Assembly: GCF_001650345.1 (NCBI RefSeq)
Contig: NZ_LVHF01000033.1
Span: 1-64,000, forward strand
Direction of reading: 5' to 3'
Source of the DNA: Photobacterium jeanii
GTDB taxonomy: Bacteria > Pseudomonadota > Gammaproteobacteria > Enterobacterales > Vibrionaceae
Length of the DNA stretch: 64,000 nucleotides
Numbering within the stretch: position 1 is the first letter of the stretch; every line of letters begins with the position of its first letter. The notes below the pieces were generated by a model. It was not told the DNA's origin, ran no database searches, and saw nothing but the letters and a program-made list of their open reading frames with translations. This document shows, piece by piece, positions 34,783 to 41,991 of the stretch. A program made the position numbers and the translations under genes.

Positions 34783-36143
34783 TTGAAATCCTCATTGTCT
34801 TACTGGTTATCGTCGCAACAGCGCGGCTGATCCTGAAAGGCTACAAAACCGAAGCTGTGTTATTCATGGCTGGTATTGTGTTAATGGCCTGCACAGGGCT
34901 TTTTGGTTGGGGAGAGGTGTTACCTGCGAAAGTCGCCTCAACCAACCTTGCCGCGTTTGATCCCTTTAAGTTCATCAGTTACATGTTGGGATACCGTGCC
35001 GGCGGGCTAGGGCTGACCATCATGGTATTGATGGGTTTTGCAGAGCTCATGACCCGAATCAAAGCCGATGCCGTGATTGTGCGCCTTGCCGTCAAACCTT
35101 TATCCGTAGTTAAGAATCGTAATATTCTGTTGTTCTTTGGCTATATCATTGGGGCATCGCTTCAACTTGCGATTCCAAGCGCCACTGCTCTCGCGGTGCT
35201 TTTAATGGTCACCTTATATCCTATCCTGACAGGGTTGGGGATCTCTAAAGCCTCTGCGGCTGGGGTTATTGCTTCGACACTGGGCTTAACGTTAACGCCA
35301 CTCGGTGTTGATGCCATCAAAGCCAGTGAATCGGTTGGGATGGGCTTGATGGATTACCTTTCTTACCAAGCTCCCACCAGCGCGGTAGCCATTGTTGCAG
35401 TTGGTGTTGCGCATGTACTTTGGCAGTCATACCAAGATAAAAAAGAAGGTCACGTTATTGACCCTAACCTTGAAGCGTCAACGGCATCCGACTCAGATCA
35501 AGCACCAAACATCTACGCTATTTTGCCTATGCTGCCAATCATAGCGGCAATCGTGTTCAGCAAACTCGTGATCAGTTCTATCCACCTTGATGTGGTGACA
35601 ATCGTGCTGATTTCTGTGTTCATCTCGCTGTTATTTGAAGGGATCAGAACACGTTCGCTCAAAGAGTGTTTAGACTGTTTTGGTGCCTTTATGAAAGGAT
35701 GCGGCAACGCTTTAACTGGCGTCGTGTTCTTACTGGTAGCTGCGGGTGTGTTCGCCTATGGTATCCAATCTACTGGTGCGATTAATCACCTCATTGAATC
35801 TGCGCAAGGAGCAGGTATGCCAGCATTAATGCTGACGTTAGTCTTTGCCGTTGTAGTAGGTTTAGCTGCGCTAGTAATGGGCTCAGGTAATGCCGCCTTC
35901 TTATCATTTGTTGATATCGTACCAACCGTTGCCAGCTCAATGGGTGCCAACCCAGTAGCGATGATGCTACCCATGCAACAAGCCTCGGCACTCGCGAGAG
36001 CGGCTTCCCCTGTTGCGGCTTGTGTCATTGTTTCAGCAGGTGGTGCAAAACTATCAACCTTTGAAGTCGTTAAACGAACCAGTGTACCAATGCTCGTAGG
36101 TTTCGTGGTTCACTTCATCGCTGTCATGGTGTTAGTCAATTAA
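34779..36143 (+). CDS. dcuC: DcuC-type anaerobic C4-dicarboxylate transporter
   Basis: A 454-residue inner-membrane carrier with about 12 hydrophobic helices and the DcuC signature regions (GYRAGGLGLTIMVLMGFAELM, LAIPSATALAVLL, VVGLAALVMGSGNAAFLSFVD). DcuC mainly exports succinate during fermentation. Translational coupling with pepT suggests linked use of peptides and organic acids at low oxygen. The substrate is inferred from the family. Confidence 0.9.
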   Translation: MIEILIVLLVIVATARLILKGYKTEAVLFMAGIVLMACTGLFGWGEVLPAKVASTNLAAFDPFKFISYMLGYRAGGLGLTIMVLMGFAELMTRIKADAVIVRLAVKPLSVVKNRNILLFFGYIIGASLQLAIPSATALAVLLMVTLYPILTGLGISKASAAGVIASTLGLTLTPLGVDAIKASESVGMGLMDYLSYQAPTSAVAIVAVGVAHVLWQSYQDKKEGHVIDPNLEASTASDSDQAPNIYAILPMLPIIAAIVFSKLVISSIHLDVVTIVLISVFISLLFEGIRTRSLKECLDCFGAFMKGCGNALTGVVFLLVAAGVFAYGIQSTGAINHLIESAQGAGMPALMLTLVFAVVVGLAALVMGSGNAAFLSFVDIVPTVASSMGANPVAMMLPMQQASALARAASPVAACVIVSAGGAKLSTFEVVKRTSVPMLVGFVVHFIAVMVLVN

Positions 36144-36166
36144 TTCACCCTCTGTAGCTCAAAGCT

Positions 36167-36213
36167 GACGCGCCTTGTCGCCAATATTTTACGTAAGGCG
36201 CGTCACTCTTTTT
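36167..36213 (+). terminator. Terminator of pepT-dcuC
   Basis: GACGCGCCTT / AAGGCGCGTC, 18-base loop, then ACTCTTTTTT. Confidence 0.75.
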
Positions 36214-36216
36214 TCA

Positions 36217-36927
36217 TTAATTACAGCAAGAGCTCGCAGCACTATTGCAGCTTGACGTTGCGCACTCCCCTTCTTCGCCATTCATCACACTAGCTAGGTA
36301 AGTGTTAGTTAGATAGAAACCACTGAACGTCGCGACAAAATCTTGTGGCACTGTCTTTTCAGGTAAACCTGACGCCAATAAGGCGGCTTGCCATTGTTGG
36401 ACTTTCGGAAAGCCATCTAGCATATCAACACCCGATTTCTCTTTGATCACCGCCGCACGGTGCAACAAAGGCAACCAAGCAATATCCACATTAGAAATGT
36501 AATCGCCTTTGAAGAACGCACTATCACCCAGCTTGTTTTCGGCTTTAGCAAACGCCTTCGATAAATTCGCTAAACGGGTCTCAAAGGTTTCTTTGTCTTT
36601 ACTGCCCATGGTGCCACATTGCGGCATATAGTGTTTGCTCGCTTGATAAGACCAAGCGCGATCTTGCGCCTTTTGCTCCGGCGTTAGGGCTTCGATTGGC
36701 GCGTATTTATCATCGAGGTATTCAACAATCGCATCAGATTCAAACAGCACCGTTTTATCTTCAGTGATCAACACAGGCACTTGACCGTTTGGCGCAATAT
36801 CCAAGAACCACTGTGGCTTGTTACTTAGCTCAATGTATTCAATTTCAAATGGGATCTCTTTGGTAATGAGCGCCCCCATTACACGTTGAACAAAAGGGCA
36901 ATTCTTGAAACTAATTAGTTTAATCAT
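36217..36927 (-). CDS. Glutathione S-transferase-family protein with Cys-rich tail
   Basis: A 236-residue protein. The N-terminal thioredoxin-like domain has KNCPFVQRV (Cys10 in the position of the catalytic Ser/Cys), PNGQVPVL with the cis-Pro, and FESDAIVEYL for glutathione binding. A helical C-terminal domain follows (ISNVDIAWLPLLHRA). The last 17 residues contain five cysteines (GECATSSCNSAASSCCN), unusual for the family. Such tails can bind metals or thiols. Convergent with dcuC, single gene. Confidence 0.88.
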   Translation of the reverse strand: MIKLISFKNCPFVQRVMGALITKEIPFEIEYIELSNKPQWFLDIAPNGQVPVLITEDKTVLFESDAIVEYLDDKYAPIEALTPEQKAQDRAWSYQASKHYMPQCGTMGSKDKETFETRLANLSKAFAKAENKLGDSAFFKGDYISNVDIAWLPLLHRAAVIKEKSGVDMLDGFPKVQQWQAALLASGLPEKTVPQDFVATFSGFYLTNTYLASVMNGEEGECATSSCNSAASSCCN

Positions 36928-37052
36928 TTGGCGACTCCAACATCGGTCAATTCATTTTACTTACACCTATAAGACGCAGCAGACCAAGAAAAGACGAAAC
37001 TAAATGCCAATTTCTAAAAAACGGATAAAAAACATAAACAACCACACGTAAA

Positions 37053-37080
37053 AAAGCCGCAGTGAAGACACTACGGCTTT
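37053..37080 (-). terminator. Terminator of the OYE-family gene
   Basis: Minus-strand AAAGCCGTAGTG / CACTGCGGCTTT hairpin followed by TTTAC; one mismatch in the stem. Confidence 0.65.
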
Positions 37081-37126
37081 AAAAATAACGCTCTGCTTTT
37101 ATGTATTAAACACTCATGCCGTCAGC

Positions 37127-38221
37127 TTACTTACGCTTATTGTGCACCACGCAGAAGTTACCACGACGAGTACGACACTTAGAGCAGCGCTCACAATCAA
37201 CAACGGCTTTATCGCCTTCTTTCCAGCGTTTGATCAAATGCGGCTCAGCCAATAGCGGGCGCGATAACGCGAAATATTGAATATTGGTGTTGTCGGCAAT
37301 AGCTTCAATCGCATCGATATCGCTCAAGCCGCCCACGGTGATAACAGGTACGTTGACATCTTTACTGATCACGTCGCCATATTCGTGGAAATAGCCTTCT
37401 TGTTGCAAGGTATAGCCGTCAAACTGCTCGCCAATCAGCTCATTTGCTTTGCCGTGGATATTACCCGAGATAATGATCGCATCAACGCCCATCGCTTCAA
37501 GTTGCTTACAGATAATGCGTGTTTCATCGAAGGTTAAACCACCCTCGAAGAATTCAGTTGCCGTTAGCTTCACAAGAATTGGGAAATCATCGCCCACCAG
37601 CTTGCGGATCTCGGTATAGATCTCGACCAGAAAACGCATACGGTTTTCTAAACTGCCACCGTATTCATCTTCACGACGGTTGTAATATGGGCTTAAAAAC
37701 TGGTTGATCAAATACGTGTGGGCAGCATGAATTTCAACGCCATCGAAACCCGATTGTTGCGCTCGACGACTTGCTTGCGCGAAAGCCTGAACGATGTAAT
37801 CAATCTCGTCTTTGGTCATGGCTTTACCTAGCGTTTGTGTACCACGCTCAGGCACTTCGCTCGGCGCAAAGATAACCCTTTCACCCACGTTGTGAGTGGT
37901 TTTCGTGCCGCCGTACGCTAACTGCATCACGATCTTTGAGTCGTTTTCGTGCACTAGCTCGGTCAGCTTTTTGTACTCGTCGATAAAAGAGTCGTTATAC
38001 ATGCCCATCATGCCAGCATTGGGCTTTTCTTCCTCAACAATGTTCGCGTAGCCAGTCACGATTAAACCGACTTCTCCTTGCGCAAGTTCTTCGTAGATGG
38101 CGTACAGCTTATCTGTCATGTGCCCATCTTCGGTTGCCATATTTTCCCAAGTCGCGCTGCGTACAAAGCGGTTCTTTAGGGTCATGTTGCCAATACGGGC
38201 TTGTGAAAACAAAATGCTCAA
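37127..38221 (-). CDS. NADH:flavin oxidoreductase, old yellow enzyme family
   Basis: A 364-residue FMN (beta/alpha)8-barrel oxidoreductase. Motifs are MTLKNRFVRSATWENMA, GLIVTGYANI, QLAYGG, FDGVEIHAAHTYLINQFLSPYYNRR (substrate/active-site region) and PVITVGGLSD for the FMN phosphate. The C-terminal cluster CERCSKCRTRRGNFC resembles the Fe-S binding segment of 2-enoate-reductase-type members, but the second flavin domain of those enzymes is missing. Probable role: reduction of an activated alkene. A CRP-like site and a palindrome lie upstream. Confidence 0.9.
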   Translation of the reverse strand: MSILFSQARIGNMTLKNRFVRSATWENMATEDGHMTDKLYAIYEELAQGEVGLIVTGYANIVEEEKPNAGMMGMYNDSFIDEYKKLTELVHENDSKIVMQLAYGGTKTTHNVGERVIFAPSEVPERGTQTLGKAMTKDEIDYIVQAFAQASRRAQQSGFDGVEIHAAHTYLINQFLSPYYNRREDEYGGSLENRMRFLVEIYTEIRKLVGDDFPILVKLTATEFFEGGLTFDETRIICKQLEAMGVDAIIISGNIHGKANELIGEQFDGYTLQQEGYFHEYGDVISKDVNVPVITVGGLSDIDAIEAIADNTNIQYFALSRPLLAEPHLIKRWKEGDKAVVDCERCSKCRTRRGNFCVVHNKRK

Positions 38222-38347
38222 GTCCAGTCCTCTTAAATCGTATGTAGGGAACTCATCTACCCTGCATTAGCTGCCAAGTTCCAAAGTAAGCGCTAATACC
38301 GTATGCGATGAATGGCCGCCATACTGACGCTAAAAACGAGGAAAATC

Positions 38348-38363
38348 CTTAATCTGGATTAAG
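38348..38363. promoter_or_regulatory. Perfect 16-bp palindrome, candidate operator
   Basis: CTTAATC TG GATTAAG lies 126 bases upstream of the OYE start, next to the CRP-like site. Confidence 0.4.
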
Positions 38364-38367
38364 TTAG

Positions 38368-38383
38368 TGTGAGATATATCACT
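38368..38383. promoter_or_regulatory. Probable CRP site
   Basis: TGTGAGATATATCACT matches TGTGAN6TCACA except the final base. It is about 150 bases upstream of the OYE-family gene start. Confidence 0.5.
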
Positions 38384-38405
38384 ATGGGATGGGTTCAATG
38401 AAAGG

Positions 38406-38448
38406 CAAAACAAAAAGGCGCTAGCAAACTCAATGCTGCTAACGCCTT
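38406..38448 (-). terminator. Terminator of the CxxC-protein gene
   Basis: Minus-strand AAGGCGTTAGCA / TGCTAGCGCCTT with an A/C-rich loop followed by TTTTGTTTT. Confidence 0.75.
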
Positions 38449-38473
38449 AATTCAGTATTTTTAAGCTAAGTGA

Positions 38474-38851
38474 TTACTCTACAATGCCGCAATCAGTACA
38501 GCTTTGCAGTGCCACTTCGTGTTCGAATACCGCTTTCTCGTTGCCATCAGCTTGTAGCTCAGCGATTTCTTCCGCTACTTCTTGCTCGTCTTCAGCTTCG
38601 ATTTGATCAGCTAGTTCTTCTTCTGAGTAACCGTAGAAGTTCAGTAGAAGGTACTCACGCGCTTCTTCTTTAGTACAAGTCACGTTTACTGAAAGATCTG
38701 CTTCAACGTTGCCTTTCGCAAGAATCTCATTCAGTTGCGCTACGACATCTTCTTTCATCGCAGCAGTCAACCAACCAAGATCAGTGCTTACTTTGGTCTT
38801 TTTACAGTCAAAACAAGGTAGTTGATGAAAGTAGTATTCAAAATTAGTCAT
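38474..38851 (-). CDS. Small acidic protein with two CxxC pairs
   Basis: A 125-residue cytoplasmic protein. The start MTNFEYYFHQ follows AAGAAG; the frame opens 54 bases further upstream without a site. It begins with PCFDCKK and ends SCTDCGIVE, so two CxxC pairs could together hold one metal. The middle is very acidic (EEELADQIEAEDEQEVAEEIAE), suggestive of a long helix. Not recognised as a named family. Single gene with its own terminator. Confidence 0.7.
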   Translation of the reverse strand: MTNFEYYFHQLPCFDCKKTKVSTDLGWLTAAMKEDVVAQLNEILAKGNVEADLSVNVTCTKEEAREYLLLNFYGYSEEELADQIEAEDEQEVAEEIAELQADGNEKAVFEHEVALQSCTDCGIVE

Positions 38852-39169
38852 AGGTAATTTCTTCTTTGAGTGTTGTATACCCAGATTATCCGCGTTTTCT
38901 CGCAAAATACTATCTAAATAGACGCTAAATGTAGGATTGAAGAGATGATTTCGCTAACCACTGCACAAAGGCAGTTACCACCAGCCAAGCGACTAAAAAC
39001 CTAACTCTTAGATAAAATTAATCTAACAGCAAGAACATTCCCGTAAACGAGTAATGTCTTTGAACTATTTTTGCGCCGTTTTTTTTAATAGAATCTGACC
39101 CCAAAGTGGTAATACAGCTTACACGTAAAAAATCCAAACAGTTTAGATTGGTTTCTGATGCCACTCCAA
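38852..39169. other. Intergenic boundary of the polymorphic-toxin island
   Basis: 318 bases with no gene. GAATCTGACCCCAAAG near 39091 resembles sequence found next to REP-associated elements, but only one copy is seen. A T-run follows GCGCCG near 39075. Confidence 0.4.
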
Positions 39170-39952
39170 TTATTCCCACCAAGCATCTTTCGGCTTAATG
39201 ATATCAGCACAAGTACCTTTCAAAACCTGCTGACTATATGGTGGTAATAGCTCGGGGTCGCTCAAAAAAAGCATGGAGAGTTGCCGCATCATCTCAGCAA
39301 AAGATGGTGTTCTATACTCATAAGCATGAGAGAGTATGGCGACCTCCACCTCTCCATCCTCAGTACGTGAGCTAGGATACATTAATATTAACTCATACGA
39401 AGAATAACCATACTTCCCAAGAACAATCGCTTCTTTGACATATGAATACCTACCATCAGAGCCATCTTGCGCGATACCATATCGATAATATTGTTCATCT
39501 TCTGATTCAATCGGAAACAGTTGGTAACTTGCCAGCAACTCAGGATCAAAGTCTCTTAAATGAAGTACCTCATCTGGAGAGTAAATTCCAACCTCCTCCT
39601 TATCACTAATAGATAAGAACTCTCCACCTAAGGAGAAATACGCGCGATAGAAGTCACTCAATGATTTGGGGATAGCGACAGCAACATATTTCCACTGTTC
39701 AATATGATTAGCAGGTATTTTATCTTCGTCAGGAACGTTATTTAATTTAATAAAGTTAAAATCAGAGCTAAGCTCATCCTGTTTTTTTAACCAGCAGGAT
39801 AAGAACTGCTGCCAACTATCCGATGATGAATGATAACCAGAGTTAAGAGAACTGAGCCTAATACCTGTCATGATTTTTTTATCCTTTTTCCCTGCAAACG
39901 CTACATTAAAACACACTGATAAAAGCAGAATAAAAGTTATTGATCTTATCAT
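39170..39952 (-). CDS. Exported SUKH (SMI1/KNR4)-like protein, putative immunity protein
   Basis: A 260-residue protein with a clear signal peptide (MIRSITFILLLSVCFNVAFA then GKKDKK). Residues about 85-235 fit the SUKH pattern: IPKSLSDFYRAYFSLGGEFLSI, then VGIYSPDEVLHL, an acidic YRYGIAQDGS loop, and a closing helix PSFAEMMRQLSMLF. SUKH proteins are common immunity proteins against polymorphic nuclease toxins. It is the last gene of the Rhs island, in the same orientation, 14 bases after a truncated frame. The toxin it neutralises is not identifiable. Export is unusual for this family. Confidence 0.7.
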   Translation of the reverse strand: MIRSITFILLLSVCFNVAFAGKKDKKIMTGIRLSSLNSGYHSSSDSWQQFLSCWLKKQDELSSDFNFIKLNNVPDEDKIPANHIEQWKYVAVAIPKSLSDFYRAYFSLGGEFLSISDKEEVGIYSPDEVLHLRDFDPELLASYQLFPIESEDEQYYRYGIAQDGSDGRYSYVKEAIVLGKYGYSSYELILMYPSSRTEDGEVEVAILSHAYEYRTPSFAEMMRQLSMLFLSDPELLPPYSQQVLKGTCADIIKPKDAWWE

Positions 39953-39966
39953 TTCTCACTTATACA

Positions 39967-40173
39967 TCATGAGTCTGCAATTCCTACTGGGTACCACTGT
40001 GAAAAATCGTCTTCATAATAGCGCCAATTTGTTACCAACGTACATTCGGGATTTGTCGCCAACATATCAAAGTAACTTACGATGCTAGCATAGTCAGCGA
40101 CATCGAAGGTTGTGTTGCGTTCTGGATCTTCATGGCTTACCAAGCATACAGGAAATGGCAATTTATTTTCTGA
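39967..40173 (-). pseudogene. Truncated 3' remnant of an unidentified gene, cut near the IS1595-family element
   Basis: A frame open from the transposase-gene end (stop at 40174-40176) to 39967, with no ATG start of its own (TTG at 40161). It encodes about 64 residues (VCLVSHEDPERNTTFD, YYEDDFSQWYPVG). It ends 14 bases before the exported SUKH-like gene, so it may be the tail of another immunity or toxin-tip gene displaced when the element inserted. Confidence 0.5.
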
Positions 40174-41100
40174 TTACCACCGAACCTCAGCTAGCTTAAG
40201 TAAGCGTTGAGGCATCGGAGCGGTTTGAATGCTTGAATATATGAGCTGCTCCAGCATATTTGCTAGGTCAAAGCGCCGATTAAACTTAAAGCAAAATTCA
40301 GCAAGATAACGAGGTAAGTGTTTTTTGTTGATGGCATGATAAGTGCCATGCATTGAGTTTTTTACATTACTAATCATGGTATTTACCCATTTAAAATAAG
40401 GCAACGCTACGCAATCTGCTCCGCCACCAGTAACAATCGCATGGTGAAAGTTTTCGGTATCTTCGATGCCACGAAAACAAGCAAGTCCATCGGAAATTAC
40501 GAGTGATTTTGGTCGTAAATGCGATTTAGCCCAACGAGTTAGCTCTGCTTTCTTAAACCCATGAACAGCAGTAAAGCGCATGTGTATAGGGTGCACTTTT
40601 CATTCATTGATACTGCCGCAACAAATGGACGCTTTCCTTTCGCGCCACGTCCACGGATACCACGTTGGACACCGCCCCAATAGGCATCATCAATTTGACC
40701 ATAACCATCTAGCGGTGACTCATCATCACGTTCTTTCATCGCCTGCATGAGCTTCTGCTTTACGCGCCATGCCGTGTTATATGACACACCGAGTTGTCTT
40801 AAAAGTTCAAGAGCAGAGATACCATTTTTTTCTTGAGTTATAAGGTAAATAGCGAGAAACCATACAGTTAAAGGCAATTTAGAATGTGCAAATAGAGTTC
40901 CTGATATCAACAAAGCTTGATAATGGCACTGATTACACTGAAATAAAGCACGAGAATGTAACTGGCAATATTTGTCATGATGGCAGTTAGGGCAACGCAT
41001 ATTGAACAGTTTTTTCTGGTATTGTTCTTCTGTACCATAAATAGTCATAAAATGATGAATAGAAATACTTTTTTAAAATTGCACTTTATTTTTAGCCATG
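40150..41100 (-). mobile_element. IS1595-family insertion sequence (approximate extent)
   Basis: The approximate extent is set from the transposase gene and the surrounding fragments. Imperfect GCAATTT motifs at 40158-40164 and the complementary AAATTGC at 41077-41083 could be the inner part of terminal inverted repeats, but neither the ends nor an 8-bp target duplication are convincing. Confidence 0.45.
40174..41048 (-). pseudogene. IS1595-family transposase, frameshifted
   Basis: Two overlapping frames form one transposase of about 290 residues. The first (41048-40539) has the zinc ribbon CPNCHHDKYC...CNQCHY, the helical ALELLRQLGVSYNTAWRVKQKL and the DDE-domain start GYGQIDDAYWGG. The second (ending 40174) continues HPIHMRFTAVHGF, SDGLACF and the DDE-domain end. 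The join is at an A-run near 40585-40590, so the product is read through only by a -1 shift. Terminal inverted repeats and target duplication could not be resolved. Confidence 0.8.
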
Positions 41101-41376
41101 AATTAGCCCTCAAAAACATTCTTAAATAAGTATAGTTAGAGGAGCTGAGCTTTGTCGGTAATCAACAAAACTTATCAAGTTGCCTCTTTTGGCTTCATGG
41201 TTTAGAGTTCACTCCAACAAATACATTGATTAACGCACCTAAAATAATCAAAGTGCCGCCAGTTAATGTCCAACCTGATGGAATTTCATTAAACACTAAC
41301 TACAAGCCCCCTCTCATCGCCATCATTAATCTAGGAACTTGTTATACTAAATCAGTAAAGAGATTATATCCAACAG
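41049..41376. other. Degenerate region between the IS element and immunity gene
   Basis: 328 bases that hold the DMT fragment described at 41195-41300, but no intact gene. Confidence 0.45.
41195..41300 (-). pseudogene. 3' fragment of an EamA/DMT-family transporter
   Basis: About 35 codons ending at the stop 41195-41197 read LVFNEIPSGWTLTGGTL then IILGALINVFVGVNSKP. This matches the last transmembrane helix of EamA/DMT permeases. The rest of the gene is absent. It lies between the Rhs immunity gene and the IS element, so it is debris of rearrangement. Assignment rests on pattern recognition of a short segment. Confidence 0.55.
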
Positions 41377-41991
41377 TCACATCTCTATATAGCCATTGGT
41401 GTGCACAGTATATTTTCCAGAAATTAACCCTGATTCAATGTCCTTTAGGTAATCAAGTATTGAACTTCCTATTACATCACCATCAACATAATAGGATGTA
41501 ATAATTAGCCTTCCAACGTTCTTCTCAAAATTGTCGTAAAGTATATAACCAGCACCTACTTCAAAGGTAAATATCGGAACAAAACGTGACAAGTTATAAA
41601 CCACTTCATCACCTAATCCCATCTGTGCTTCGTTTATTACAAATGGCTCTCCATTTATGATTTGATACTCTTCATCTAAATGAAAAAAATAGAAAAATGA
41701 CTGTTCATTATTACACTTATACTGAGATTTAATCTCTTCAACCGATAGAACAGCATGCCCTTGGAAAAGATTGGTCATTAAATCGTAATGCTTCTTATAA
41801 GCATCAACGACAGCAGAGTATTCCTTCGGGAGCAGTATTTTTCCAACATGCTCAATATGAAGCTCTACAGGTTGATAATCGCAACATTCAATGTCATTAA
41901 TTAGATCTCTTACAAACTCGACATCTAATTTATCTTTACCCATAACGCTAAAACTCCAAAAGCTCATTAGTAAAAAAATTGTATACTTCAT
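41377..41991 (-). CDS. Exported putative immunity protein of the Rhs toxin, SUKH-like
   Basis: A 204-residue protein with signal peptide MKYTIFLLMSFWSFSVMG. Its ATG overlaps the Rhs stop codon by one base (TAATG), so it is translated directly after the toxin. Residues about 50-195 resemble the SUKH pattern (LPKEYSAVVDAYKKHY, an INGEPF/VYNLSRFVPIF strand region, GSSILDYLKDIESG as closing helix), less clearly than the 39170 gene. Position makes it the cognate immunity protein by analogy with Rhs systems. Export would place it in the periplasm. The function is inferred. Confidence 0.7.
   Translation of the reverse strand: MKYTIFLLMSFWSFSVMGKDKLDVEFVRDLINDIECCDYQPVELHIEHVGKILLPKEYSAVVDAYKKHYDLMTNLFQGHAVLSVEEIKSQYKCNNEQSFFYFFHLDEEYQIINGEPFVINEAQMGLGDEVVYNLSRFVPIFTFEVGAGYILYDNFEKNVGRLIITSYYVDGDVIGSSILDYLKDIESGLISGKYTVHTNGYIEM

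Noticed and set aside
39088-39107. GAATCTGACCCCAAAG, similar to sequence beside REP-associated elements
   Set aside because: Only one copy was seen in the window and there is no second end.
40157-41085. Terminal inverted repeats of the IS element
   Set aside because: Only seven bases match convincingly and no target duplication is visible, so exact ends are not claimed.
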